From contig JAUCBJ010006006.1 in NCBI GenBank assembly GCA_032718475.1, positions 1 to 27,951 of the forward strand: a DNA stretch of 27,951 nucleotides, in the 5' to 3' direction. The position numbers and the translations under genes were made by a program. Shown here piece after piece: positions 1 through 11,700 of this stretch. The DNA is from Nemertoderma westbladi (lineage: Eukaryota; Xenacoelomorpha; Nemertodermatida; Nemertodermatidae). Below the pieces are notes generated by a model. The model saw nothing but the letters and a program-made list of their open reading frames with translations, was not told the DNA's origin and searched no databases. Within the stretch, counting starts at the first letter, position 1, and every line of letters starts with the position of its first letter.

Positions 1-879
1 CTAGTCTATGGTTATATTAGAATGGTGTTTATTCATTATTAAAGCTACGACATATCCCATTAATAAATTAATGGGTAACAAATAATGGCAAAACTATTTT
101 CAAAGAAAATCAAGAATGACTACATATTGCATCATGTTCTATGGTTATATTACATAACAACACCATGCTTACATAGCCTTACATATTTTTCACCTATCAG
201 ATTTACACATTTTGCACATGGACTGTACCTCTGCAGATTAACTCCTCAGTCGTCTCAGCCTAGGCTCAGAACACTCCCCAGTTATCTCAGCCTAGTCTAA
301 GAACACTCACCTTATACATATGATGTTAGACAACCACGACTTTAGAGGGATTGTGATATTAATATGATTAATATTTCCTATTTTATTGTTTTCATATTAA
401 CACTCACCTTAGGCTGAGATGACTCCCCCTTAGGCTGAAATGACTCCCCTAATTGAGTTATAGTTCATATCCGTACCTGTGGTCTTTTCGTACTGTATAT
501 TGCAAAATAAGACTGTGTAACCTATTTTATTGAGTTATCGTTTATTGTTTTGGTTAAAAAGCTCGCCACTGTAACCTGTTCCTTTCCGTTAATTAAGAAA
601 TCTAGGGAGAAAACTGGGGAGTGTTCTCAGCCTAGGCTGAGAAGACTGGGGGTGGGGAGTCATGTTTGGTGGGGAGTTACTGTATCTCAGCCTGTTACAC
701 TCCCACCATACAGTAGAACTGCCCGCTGACACCACGCTGTACATTAGGACTGCCCACTGTCACTTTATTGTTGTTATTGTTAAAATTGTTTAAACATAAT
801 ATCATGGAACCTGAGGTTTGTAATGTGATAGTTAAACAAAGTTAAAGTAATTATAATTAAATTTCGATTTTATTTTTAG
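1..879. other. Non-coding DNA, presumed DOCK intron
   Basis: This stretch lies 5' of the first visible DOCK exon and ends in a pyrimidine-rich acceptor (tatttttag at 871-879), so it is most simply the 3' part of an intron. I see no coding frame with family resemblance. It contains a foldback-type repeat (247-650) and, inside that, a partial copy (about 505-600) of the repeat family whose fuller copies lie near 18.1 kb and 27.7 kb. Confidence 0.6.
247..650. repeat. Foldback element with palindromic CTCAGCCTAGGCTGAG
   Basis: The segment at 247-288 recurs as an approximate reverse complement at 606-650, about 320 bp away. Each arm carries all or most of the perfect 16-base palindrome CTCAGCCTAGGCTGAG next to an ACACTCCCCAGTT block. 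Shorter pieces of the same motif (TTAGGCTGAGATGACTCC) appear between the arms near 410-460. This is what is seen; the likely reading is a non-autonomous foldback element or MITE. I did not find a convincing target duplication. Confidence 0.5.
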
Positions 880-1076
880 GAGGAAATGGAGAAACGACAC
901 TGTCGATCGGTAGCTCAAACCTCGGCGGAGATGTACGATTACACGCCGATAACACCGAAACTCGAGCTGATTACGTCACTATTCGTCAAGCAATGTATCC
1001 GCACCTACACCAACGACTGGTTTCGGATACGCTATAAGTACAAGGCTTACAGCGGTGACTTCAGACACCTGCCGAG
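880..1076 (+). CDS. DOCK9/10/11-like: DOCK-D (Zizimin) exon: region before the PH domain
   Basis: This internal exon of 65 codons plus two bases is bounded by a tatttttag acceptor and a CCGAG|gttcaa donor. The peptide runs from [10 protein letters not shown] to SGDFRHLP and includes [16 protein letters not shown] and [19 protein letters not shown]. This matches the family-typical stretch just before the PH domain of DOCK9, DOCK10 and DOCK11 (a Tyr-Thr-Asn/Asp-Trp motif, then YKY..YSGDFR..LP). Family knowledge: DOCK-D proteins are large exchange factors that load GTP on Cdc42, and in some members Rac, through a DHR2 domain far downstream of this region. The ATG at 886 is an internal Met, not a start, because the frame is open back to the acceptor. 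The exon ends in phase 2 and joins cleanly to 1847. The acceptor could instead lie three bases later. Confidence 0.87.
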
Positions 1077-1846
1077 GTTCAAATACCAATATTATAAATA
1101 AACTATAATAGGAAATGGCTGAAGGTTTTCATTTCAGACATTTATAAAATGTTTTAGTTTCATACCACTAGGGGTAGACTGGAGAACTGCCTAGGGAATA
1201 CTGTCCCCACATGGTATGTGTATCTGCGTTTATTAGCACCTGTATCTTGAAACGGATAACAACATTTTGTTATTATATATTATTTAATAATGATATGAGA
1301 GATGGTTTTTCACTTTCCGACTTGTACATAAAGTATAGGAGAGGGGTAAAAGCACTGCGGGGGGGGGGGGGTGTGGTGGGTAGCTCAGTTGTTACAGTAA
1401 CTGTAATTAATATATAAAAGATATGAATTTAATTAATATTCCTAATCATTGAAATATTAAAGCTAATAATTAAGCATTCAGAAAGCCGATGACTTGACAT
1501 GATGTAACAAAATCACGTTCGCCATTGTGTGAAGAGGGCAGGGCACCTGCGTTAATGACCTTTGAATATTTATGTAAACATACTCTCGCTGCGCTCGCTC
1601 GGTACATTAATACACTCGGGTTTTATAACGCTGAAAAGTGTTACAATGATGTAAATAGTTATTTTTAGTTTGACTTTACGTGTGACATGGGTGGTGTAGC
1701 CATTTTCTGTGCGGTAGAACATGACCAATTATAAAGCGTGACTTTTTATGTCCCCAAAAGGGGTGTCAACTGTCGGTTTAATGTACAGTAATACTGAAAA
1801 TTTAGCAGTAATTTGTGTTACTAAATTTGCTTTTATTGCCTTTTAG
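1077..1846 (+). other. DOCK intron (770 bp)
   Basis: The intron starts gttcaaatac and ends ttgccttttag. It contains a 13-G homopolymer at 1359-1371 and a short motif (ctcgctgcgctcg, near 1586) that recurs in similar form near 4833. I see no exon inside it. Confidence 0.8.
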
Positions 1847-2038
1847 ACTTCGTCAACCACTCAACCTCCCGCTTCAAGTATTCGAGATCGACAAGGTGGA
1901 CGATATCGAACAGAGCAATGCCGCGGATCTGTTCAACGCTTCTTCCGACGGTGTGGAGAAACAAGGTTATCTGTTGAAACTTCCTTTCGGTAGCGACTCT
2001 AGTATAATGGGGGTCACGGTAAAGGCCTTCAAACGCAG
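1847..2038 (+). CDS. DOCK9/10/11-like: DOCK-D (Zizimin) exon: linker and start of PH domain
   Basis: The exon is 192 bases: one base completing an Arg codon, 63 codons and two trailing bases. The peptide contains LPLQVFEIDKVDDIEQ, then EKQGYLLKLP, which opens the PH domain, then GVTVKAFKRR. In DOCK9-11 the same order is seen: an acidic linker with V(F/Y)E(I/V)D, a KxGWL-type first PH strand, and a TVK/R-x-FKRR second strand. The PH domain of this subfamily is thought to help membrane binding. The acceptor is TTTTAG|A and the donor CGCAG|gttaga. Phases 2 in and 2 out fit both neighbours. No stops or frameshifts are seen, which argues against a pseudogene. Confidence 0.9.
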
Positions 2039-2320
2039 GTTAGAGAAACTATTAAAATATATTAATTTATATTATTTCATTTTCTAAATAACTTATAAAC
2101 ATTCAGGGTCTTTTAGTATCAAATACCTTATGGTAATTATTATTATAATTATTATTTTTCATGCTCTTTAGATGAAGATTCATGATTTATTATTTCACAT
2201 TAAACCCGGCGGATGAAAAATTAGGACTTAAATATTTCGCTGCTGTAATTACTGAATTATGGTTTAAAAGTTCGATTTGAAATATTATTCTGTATCTTTA
2301 ATGTAAAATTTGTTTTCAAG
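2039..2320 (+). other. DOCK intron (282 bp)
   Basis: This short AT-rich intron starts gttagagaaa and ends tttgttttcaag. Nothing else is recognisable in it. Confidence 0.85.
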
Positions 2321-2450
2321 GTTTTTTCATCTCTACCAAACGACAGCTATTGGCGGGAAGAAGACATACATTCTAGACTATTACAAAGACGAGAGATCGC
2401 TTGAGAAGAAAGGCAGCATCGATCTGGACAGTTGCACCCGTCTAGTCAAG
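2321..2450 (+). CDS. DOCK9/10/11-like: DOCK-D (Zizimin) exon: middle of PH domain
   Basis: The exon is 130 bases: one base completing AGG (Arg), then 43 codons ending in phase 0 at a GTCAAG|gtttgt donor. The peptide reads FFHLYQTTAIGGKKTY, ILDYYKDERSLEKKGS, IDLDSCTRLVK. The order RRFFHL, then YYKDE, then KKGSI.LDSC is the signature of the DOCK9-11 PH domain. The three exons join without a frameshift to a 173-residue fragment. The rest of the PH domain, the DHR1 (C2-like) domain and the DHR2 catalytic domain are not in the window. The next exon must therefore lie beyond base 27951, or be very small and missed, or be lost by rearrangement. Confidence 0.9.
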
Positions 2451-2640
2451 GTTTGTTACCGGTAGAGGCGTATCAAGGGACCCGGCCATGTAATTAATAC
2501 CTATTTCCATCGCATCTTTTATTAAAAAGTTTGAAATTGAATCATCACTGCCGATCTGAATGGCCATAGATATCCGGACAGTTGCGGATATCGGATATCA
2601 ACAAGTCGATATCCGATTTGTTGAACTATTTGTTGTTAAA

Positions 2641-3176
2641 TTGCCGTAGCTCAGTGGTTTGTCTGGTTCTAATCCGGCCCCAGCTCCAGGCGTTGTTTGT
2701 TCGAATCTATGGAAATCCATAATAATAGCAAATCATGCATCTCAATTTGTGTGCGACCTGCATCTGGCTGCAGGGGTACAGGACATGGCCCGGCAGATGA
2801 GCTGCATAGCCAATGGTGGGTCATGTGCATCATGGTAGGTATGGGTGATGGGCCTCATATCCGACTCCACTGCGACACCCACCCTGTGGAATGGCAAACC
2901 AGCATGCGGTATTTGCCCCGAGAGCTGACTCGGCAAAAAAGCGCCCCCAAGTCCCACTATTCATTGCTTTCGCCGTGAGGACCAGCCAGTGCATAATCTT
3001 GTGCTTTGGCAGCTTCATGGAGTGAATAAGCATGGTGGACAGCCCATGACTTTCTTGAGACGCATCTTAAAGGACACTGGCTGACCTTGAAGATGCGGAT
3101 GATCTAGCAAATGTTATGGGTGACAGGTAGTTGTGGCGGCGCAACCTTGTCGACAAGCCGGCACAGCATTTTTAAT
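2641..3176 (+). mobile_element. Degraded tRNA-derived SINE with LINE-like tail
   Basis: A tRNA-like RNA polymerase III promoter is visible: box A TAGCTCAGTGG at 2647-2657 and box B GTTCGAATC at 2699-2707, about 52 bases apart. The acceptor stem does not close, so this is not a working tRNA gene. About 450 bases of GC-richer unique sequence follow. Near 3080-3170 a plus-strand frame reads LADLEDADDLANVMGDR, a stop, then LWRRNLVDKPAQHF. This resembles the degraded C-terminal tail seen after reverse transcriptase in many animal LINEs (inference from pattern only). A composite SINE or two nested relics would both fit. Confidence 0.5.
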
Positions 3177-3225
3177 ATATATGTAATTAATATATATAAT
3201 GCAGCTGCAATGCAGCATGCCGATC

Positions 3226-3252
3226 GTAGTAGTAGTAGTAGTAGTAGTAGTA
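3226..3252. repeat. (TAG)n microsatellite
   Basis: About nine uninterrupted TAG units lie just downstream of the SINE-like element. Confidence 0.95.
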
Positions 3253-3835
3253 TAGGGGATCTAATATATTTGCTTTACCTTGACACATTTAAATTTTCGA
3301 AGACAAGACGATTAATTTTATTTAAACACGTTTATTATCAAATAAATATATATAAATAAGTTATATTAGTAAACGGCATATAATTAATAAACACATAATA
3401 ATAGCTAAAATTATATAAAACGAACGTGGTTCAATAAATAGCGTTGTAACATACAGCTTTGCATCGGAACTGTTTGGTGGTGAGCACAAAAGTATCGTAA
3501 AATACAATAAACAAATCACACAAAATACGAAATGAAAAACAGTGATAAACATTTAAAAGTACAGTAGCTTATGTATTATACAGTATAATTATTATTTAAT
3601 TTTGCGAGGTAATTCATATCACCAACACTTTTTTACTTTGTTGGTTTATTTGGTTAAGTCAAACAGAATTTCAGGGCTGCCACTCCAATTCAGTTTCAAT
3701 TGTATATAGAATATAGAATATAGAATGAATAAGAATATATGATATTGGCCGCTTTATTTTATTCCTGACCGCTTTATCATGTTCCCAAAAACTTACATTG
3801 AAATAATTAGCGAGTCATTCACGTCAAACTACCGT

Positions 3836-4101
3836 CACAGACCAATTATTACTGACAAAGAAGCGAATAGAGTGCACATGGGCCTACTGTATACTGCACA
3901 TACCGGTACTGTATATACAGTAGGCCTAGTTAGCGTGTACAGTATGTGAGCTTATATGTGAGGAAATGCGAACAGAGAAAACTTTACAAAATTTCGCCTA
4001 GGACGCATAAGCTGTATATATCAAATTCCCTGACTTTAGGCATACAATACTTTTTCAGGTGACGTCATATTCAAATTGTCAGTAATTATTACAGGTCTGT
4101 G
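3836..4101. repeat. Inverted-repeat pair around a palindromic core
   Basis: The sequence at 3836-3858 (begins cacagacc, ends tactgacaa) is matched in reverse complement at 4076-4101, with a three-base insertion. Between them lies the perfect palindrome TACTGTATATACAGTA (3907-3922), and a consensus cAMP-response palindrome TGACGTCA sits at 4060-4067. The size and symmetry suggest a decayed MITE. No target duplication was recognised. Confidence 0.45.
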
Positions 4102-5525
4102 GCCAACGTGCAGTAGAACCTTAGGCCACCATGAACATCTACAATCTTACAACTGGGTCGCACTCCATATGGTTGTGTGTGAGAGTTAGATTATTGGCTT
4201 CCGATATACGCACTACACATCACAGACATTTGAATACAGCCCTAGTACAATAATTACGTTCGCTGTTGGCTGCCAGTTCTGACTCGACCCACAAAATTTT
4301 CAACAACTCTTAAAATCAACAACAAAAAATCAACAACTCTTAAACGCTTCATCAATACATACTCTATTGTCACTAATGTCACTACTATGTTAGAATATTA
4401 CAGGGTTATGTCATTAATTAAAATTACAGAAAGTATACGTGTTAATGTTGTTAAGGTCAAAATATCAAGATTAAAATAAAATAAATTTAATCGTTTAGTT
4501 TGCACTGTTAACTTTAATATTACTCCTTTCATTCAAAGTGTTTGAGGTAATTTATTTTCATTCCCTGCAATGGTTGTTGACTGTATCGTATACCTACAGT
4601 ATGAGTATTGGTTAGCAATACAGCAACACATTCCAAAATGTATTATTATTATGTAATGAAACAGCGACAAATAATTGGTGCTAACAAAAACTTTCTGGTT
4701 GTCAAAAAATTAACAATGCAAAATAAATTTACGAATAGGACGATAAATAATTTTAGAACAATATTTTCACAAAAATACATTATACATTACTCATTATCCT
4801 TCTACAGTATATCCCTCCTTACGAACTTTATTACTCGCTTCGCTCGGTTGGTACAATATATAATATATCGAGACGAGCATATACATAATGAAAATAATGT
4901 TATATTTCCCATGTAATAAATAAAACTAAGAAAAATAGCAGATAACATTTAATGACTTTAAAGTTTTTAATTAAGTTAATAATTTATTAAGTTTATTATC
5001 AATCTGTTGTACAGTAGGCCTGGAGTATAATAATTAATTAATTAAATCCATCTTACGTACTGTATGTTATTGCTAAAATAAATTTTCCAACCTCAATCTC
5101 TCACCTTACTAAATATTATATTAATGTAGGCCTATTACATTTTGATGAAATAGTATAATTTTACTGAAATTATGATGTTTTGTTGAGAAATTGGTACTTA
5201 GGTTTGGTGTTCACATTGACAATAATTGATTTTCCAGTAACAAAATAAAGAATGTTAATAATAAAAAGGTACAGTTACAAAGCTAATTGAACATTTAAAT
5301 TTAAGTGGGAAAATAAATAAATATTTATTGTGATTATATATAGAGAATATTGTTAGAAAGAAACTAATAAAATAAAAATGGCAGCGTAATTAATAACAGA
5401 GAGAGTTTTAATAATCAATTCTAATATTTCTTTATAATACTTTCTACTTACTTATACAGTTACTTATGTAATTCTCATAAGAGTTAGTAAAGTAACCTTT
5501 CATTTCTAATTTCATTTATCATTAT

Positions 5526-5531
5526 TTTATT
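5526..5531 (-). terminator. Possible polyadenylation signal of the navigator gene
   Basis: On the minus strand AATAAA occurs at 5531-5526, about 185 bases after the navigator stop. The region is so AT-rich that this hexamer is expected by chance, so it is only a candidate 3' end. Confidence 0.3.
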
Positions 5532-5715
5532 ATACAAATACTGAGGTAAAAACTTAATTATCTAAAATTCGCACAATTAATAGTGATGATTAGTATTTCC
5601 CTGCACTATAATAAAATAATTACATAGTAATCGTAATAAATGAAGTACAGTATGCCTAAGTCACTCATTGCCGGGTCTGAAGGACTGCATTATAATTTTG
5701 ATTGAATTTGATTAT

Positions 5716-8700
5716 CTAAGCTATATGAGAGGAAGTTGAATCACTGTCTATACTGTTAGATCGTTTTGCTGCTTCTTGAAGTCTTTTAACCATGTTAAGC
5801 AATGGATCTTGTGGTTCTTCTACTTCCTGGCTTGCATAAACGCGTTGAGGGGGGACCACAGTGTCCTCAGTGAATCCGACATCTTCAGAGTGAAGACCAA
5901 TTAGTGATGAAAGACGCGCTGTGTCGGACCAAGGGTAGGTTTCTTTGACCCACAGCATAGGGTCAGTCCATGCGCCTTTTTTCCCATACCTCTGTAATCC
6001 TTGGCGGACTGCCTCCCGCATATACGGCACGACGGAGTAATTCCACAGGTTCTGAAACCAGGATTGCGATCCAGCCACATCGGTTGGACACGGGCCGAAT
6101 AAACGTGGGCCTATTGTTACCTCTGTGCTGTTGTGCTGTTCTAGGATTTTGTTGAGGTGTGACCAAACACGAGGCATCCATTCCATCACGGATTCTAGGT
6201 CATTGTTTCGATTGCCAGTCTCGACTTCGTGTTCTACGAGTTTTCGTCGCAATGCCCTCGACAGATACCCACTAACGGGTTCGTGTTGTGTGGAAAAAGG
6301 AATCCATCTAAAATTGTGGTGGAGAGTCACACTGGTATGATGGTTCATTGTTCCTAAGATGTACAAATTGTCAGTGCAAGCTTTATCAAGAACACCATTA
6401 AATGCGTGATCAATGTCATTGAGTCGATGCAAACTATCGAGTATGACAACAACTGGTTTCAGTGCGGCTTCTTCAATTGCATTCCGAATCAGCTGCCTCA
6501 ATTCATTTCCTGATTTGTGATCAACATTCATTTGCCAAATTGAGGAACTTTGCAGTTCCGAACCCCTCCTCAGTATGATATGTTGAGCCAACTTTTTAGC
6601 AAAGTATGTTTTTCCTGTTCCACTTGGACCATGTAAGATTACACGTTTGTGTTCCAGCAATGTGGCCACGTATCTTGCCACTATGGGGCGAGAAATAAGC
6701 GTATCAAAACTCAATGCATCCTCCATTGCCAGTGTGTGGTTGTGGGGATATATAGTAATTCCTTCACCATTATTTCCTAAGTAATTGTACGGAAGGATAT
6801 CAAGAGCATTATCGCCACTGTACCTATTGAGTTCTCCCAATGTATAACTGGCAATGCTGTCGCTTGTGAGACCTAAGCAATTAGCCCCATCTATGTGGAG
6901 CATATAATCACAAAACATGTGACTCACAACAGAGTCAACAGCTTCCCAAGTCGACCTTGGACCAATACCAACACATCCAATAGTAATGCGCGAGTTACCA
7001 GTAGTTGAAGCAGAGACATACAATGAGAGTCTCCGGTTTGGCTGGCCGCCTCCTAGCTCCAAATCGAGTACCATATCTAATGTACTTTCAGTAGCACTTA
7101 GCCGTCGTTTTGGTGAATATGATGTTATTGAGGATGTGCTTCCACCCATGTTATTAGGCATATGTCTTTGAAGATTTTCATTGTCTGCTCTGAGTTGTTG
7201 CATTTCATGTCGCAGCTGGGAGACTTCGTCTTTCATTTGATCCAGTTGATGTGCAGCACTCAAGGCCTCCAATCGTGTTTCCGTTAACTTTAAATCTTTA
7301 TCTTTCAGTTGGGATTTGAGTTCTGCTACGCTTTCGGCATTGTTTGGGCCTGGGAATAGGCACGATGTGGAACTGGATGGTTTAAGATTACCTGTTCCAG
7401 TGTGAGTTGGCGAGTTTGGTACAGATAACCCATCTGTATCTTCAATGTCAGACTGGCTAGACATTCTTTCTTGAGATTTCTTCTTTGAGAAAGGAGATCT
7501 AAATGAAGAAAGTAACCATCCACGTTTCTTCTTTTTCTTGTGCTCTGGACTCTCCAGCCAATTGGATGTGGAACCTGTAGTTGACATGGAGTCGATACTG
7601 GGGTTGCGTTGGTGTTTATCAGATGCTATGGAACTTGAGTCAAATGAACTCATTGAAGTGCTCATGGCTACATTGTGGTTGTATGAGGGTGAACTGGCTC
7701 TCCTTGAAAGACTTGAATCCCACTGACCTTGCTGTAATTGTTCAATGGTTCGACGTAGGTCTAACAAAGTCAAGTCCTTTTCACTGGCTGTTGATGATAG
7801 TGTTTGTAGTTTACTAGTCATTGTTCCCAATGAATGTTCGAATGCAAACACCAACTGTGCATTGTGTTTAAGCTCTTCAGACATGCGTTGAACTTTCATC
7901 TGTGAAAGCTCAAGTTCATGTCGTAGTTTTAGTATATCCTCTGAATATAAATTGCTATTGTTTGTTACATTTGTTAAATTTGTTGAATTAGATGATATAG
8001 ACATCTGTGATCCGCGGAAATTATCATCAGCCAAGGACCTTATTCGGTCATCCAATGATAATGAGCTATAGTTACGAAGGCTTTGGGAATTGTAGCCATT
8101 GGGCATTTGTAAATATTGGTTTGCATCGAGCCCAGTCCCCGCATATGAGTACCTCATATTTAAGCCGTTTTGCCTTGGATGTAAAATAGCTCCATTCGGA
8201 GGGACTTTCAATAGTTCATCTTTATTATACAGTGGCAATGTTCCATACTGGTGTGCCGGTAATTCTAAGCTCGACTTCAAAGTCTGATATCTTAGCAAAG
8301 ATTTTGCTGCAGTTCCGTAGTTTCTCATTGCCAGATAGGCATCCAGGTTGCGCGGATCACTAAGACTTTGCATGTCAATCGGCATCTCATCGTGTCCATC
8401 AGCAGTATAAATTCTCTGCGGATATGCCTTCAAATTATGTAAAAAAGAATTTTGTTGACCCAAATAGGGAGATCTTTGACTCTCAGAGTTAATATATTGA
8501 TTATAATTACCGTTGTTATATAGTGCTTCATTTTCAGAGATGTATGGTTGAGACAAAGGTGTTAAACTAGACCTAGACAGTGACTCTAACATTGTTTTAA
8601 TATGTGCTGCATTAGCTTTCTTAGCTCTGCCACCTTTAGGGCTGTTTGGTGCACTCCCTAGTTTACACTCATTGGGCTTTTTGTCTATCAATAATTCAGT

Positions 8701-11700
8701 ATCACTCATAAATTTCGAATCTGGAGACTCAATATCCGACACAGATGTGCCATATTTATGTGCTCTTTCTCTCTTTGGTAAGGGTGGTGGAATTTCCATG
8801 TTCATGTCCAATTTCTTATTGGTTAATTTAACTTTAGCATGTTCTGGAATTACATCCAATGTTAGACATTCTTTTACATCTGAAGAAAATTGAATTTCTG
8901 AAGTGTTTGATTCGGGCGACTCTGATTTCTTTTCATCCATAATCATTAATAAACCAGGCCCATCATTAACAGAATTCTCAGATACATTAGCTACGCTAAT
9001 TTCCATTGTATCTTCATCTGATTTTATATTATGTTTATTCACATTATCCAGTTGGTTGTCACTTACAGGTTGTTGACATTTTGATTCTTCAATCAATTTC
9101 ACAGGAGACTTCTGTTGAGCATTTTTATCTGCATTTTTATTTGTATTTTTATTATTTTGCTTTTCTGTAACTTTATTTCCACTGTTTGGAGATGGTAATT
9201 TTGACATCACTTGCTTTTTACTATTAGGCGGTTGTAATCCTGAAATCCGCCCCCTTGGAGATATCTTACTTTCTTGCACTTGTTTGGTGCTCGCTTGGTT
9301 GGCCTGCTTTGTGGTAGCCTTTGTCACCTGATTTGGGGAAGGTAGTTTGCTCTGTGATTTGTGTTCTGTAGGATTAACACGATTTAATACATTAGGTTCT
9401 GGGGTCCTTTGTCTGCTAGGTGGACGAGAATTATCCGGAGTTTGTTTACCTTGTGGACTCTCTTGTCGTTGTGATATATTTACATGCACACCTGGTGGTT
9501 TTATACTTCCACCAGGTGGCTTTATGCCAGAATGTTTAGCAGCTGATCCCGCATTACCTCCAGGAGTTGTGGTTTTTCGAAAACCAAACTGACCTGGTTG
9601 AGGAGATTTTCCTGAAATTGCGGATTTCTTGCCATCGACTTTCTTTATAGGTTCAGGCAATTTTCTTGTGTTAGTGGCAGTCGGCTGGTGAGTGGGACTC
9701 GAATCAGTTGACTGAGGCATCGGCGATACTCGAGGACTTTCTGTTCTGGAAGAATCACTATCTCCACTTGAAACTTTACTTCCAATAGCTGAAGGTTTCC
9801 TCAATTTTGTCTCCAGGCCTCTGTTACAATTTGAACCGGGTTTATTAACAGTTGATGGCTCCTGTATTTTACTGGTTGCGTTTTTCCAATGTGAAGTACC
9901 AGTGTCTGGTTTGCAGCTATTGGTAGTGTTAAGTGATTTCAATTGAGCCACAGCTGAAGTCCTTTTGACAACCTCGCTGGGTGGTTTTAATTTTCTTGCA
10001 CTTCCTTGGCTGCAGCTGGTTACTTCAGACTGAGTAGATTCAGTGTCGGTGTTATCATTGACAGCTTCTTCCACATGATCAGAATCAAATGTTTCACGAA
10101 GTACTGTTAATTTTTGTTTTGGTGCTCTACTTAACATCCCACCATCACTTAAGTAACCAGAGTTGCAGTTACTAGTGATATTACTTCTAGAATTAGATTG
10201 CATATCCCCATCGCTCAAGTACCCATTGATGCCATCTCCATTACCCACAGTAGACAGTTCACCATTATTCGATGCTCTAGGGATGCCCCTGGCAGCTATT
10301 TGCGGTGACATTCCAGCGCTATATCTAGGACCTGGACCAATAAACCGCGGTCCACCAGCACACAAGGGAGCCATACCAGTACCCCCATCATGCTGCACCC
10401 GAGTTGCTAAAAGACTAGTGGCTGGCATCCTGGAGAACTGGAAAGGTGGGACCCGTTGTTGGTGGTACAGGGGGTTTATGCTACTCCTCAATCCAGGCGA
10501 TGGGCTCATATGCACTGTTGATGGGTGCTGATGATATTCTGTTGTAACTTGGCTGTCAAAAGTTGTTTCTGCGCGGCTCCCATATGCGGGTTTCAAATGT
10601 CTGTTTGATTCTTCAAGATTCCTGCGGATCTCTGCCAAGGCTTTGGAACTAAGAATATTGTGTTCACCATTAGTATTCCTTGCGTCTGATCCCCTGTCAC
10701 CCCGGCGTAGTAAGGGGCTGTCCCCGGGTCGCATTAAAACACTCTCTATGCTGCTACTAGTCGCTGAATCCAAGGTTGAACTGTTTAAACTAACTGTAGA
10801 AGACAATCGTTGCCGATCAAGTGCATTCAGCATGACCTCTGGTGTGGCGGGAGCAACTGTTCTACCGTCATACAGTTGTGGATGCTCTTCCATTGGGCTG
10901 TTTTCAGGGCAGTGAATGACTCTGCTTCCTGGACTAGTTCTTTGAGGAGCAGTAATTCTCTCGATACTCCGCCCTTCTGGGCTTGTATTCACTGCGATCT
11001 CTCGCGTCTCAACTCGTGTTCCACTATCCAAAGAAGCGTTGGAGGACAGACTATCCCCAATGAGCCCGCTAGATCGTTCGTCAGCACTGCTGTCTGTTTC
11101 ACGTCGATCCCTATTAGTTAGTACGTTCGGGTGGCCTTTCTCGCTCTTGCTTCTTACAATTGACGGGTTTTTGCTTGGGATTCCGCTTTTAAAGAAGCGG
11201 GAAGTATCATTCCTTGCACAGAAGTCACTCCTAGCAGATCTAAGAGATGGAGTGGGACTAGGTGTACAGCTTCGGGCAGACTCTGTACTATACCGTTTGA
11301 TATTTGCCGAGTCTGACCTTTGAACTTTGCAACTAGAAGGTGCGGAGTAACTAATTCCTTTAGTTTTATCTTCTCGTTTGCTGAGTTTAGGAGTGACAAC
11401 TTTCCCTAAAGATTTTAACTTTAAATTTTTATGTGCTGATTTATCTTCTAAAGAACCTTCTTCTTTGGATGAGTCACTGTCTTTTCTGGAATGATTTTTT
11501 CCAAATAGTTTCAGTTTATCGAGCATAGAGGATTTACCGCCTTTACTAGACCCGTTTGACGCGCTACTTTTGGAGGAAACGGAATCCGCAAGAGATTGGC
11601 TACTTGTTGTCACAGTTACCTGAGATGGTAACGCAGGGCTAAGTTCCTGGGGTGTAGCGAGTCTGGAGCCGGTAGGTTGATATCGAGTAGGACTGCAATG

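Larger units (their letters stand above)
2451..5715. other. AT-rich non-coding interval between DOCK and navigator
   Basis: About 3.3 kb lies between the last visible DOCK donor and the navigator stop codon. I searched by eye for the next DOCK exon (end of the PH domain, phase 0) and did not find one. Contents: a perfect 9-bp inverted repeat TCGGATATC/GATATCCGA at 2591-2616; a SINE-like element (2641-3176); a TAG microsatellite; an inverted repeat (3836-4101); two exact TAGGCCTA palindromes (3921, 5127); and AT-rich filler. Open frames of 60-100 residues here are low-complexity and resemble no family. Confidence 0.6.

Noticed and set aside
2643-2715. Functional tRNA gene
   Set aside because: Boxes A and B are present, but the acceptor stem does not pair and the cloverleaf is not formed; better explained as a SINE head.
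2697-3033. Open frames on both strands of 67-93 codons
   Set aside because: They lie inside the SINE-like relic, overlap each other and resemble no protein family.
4608-4916. 102-codon plus-strand frame
   Set aside because: AT-rich composition (Ile, Asn, Tyr, Phe), no family resemblance and no splice context; not the missing DOCK exon.
5963-11399. Many 60-122-codon frames on both strands inside the navigator exon
   Set aside because: Shadows of the real 2,033-codon frame.
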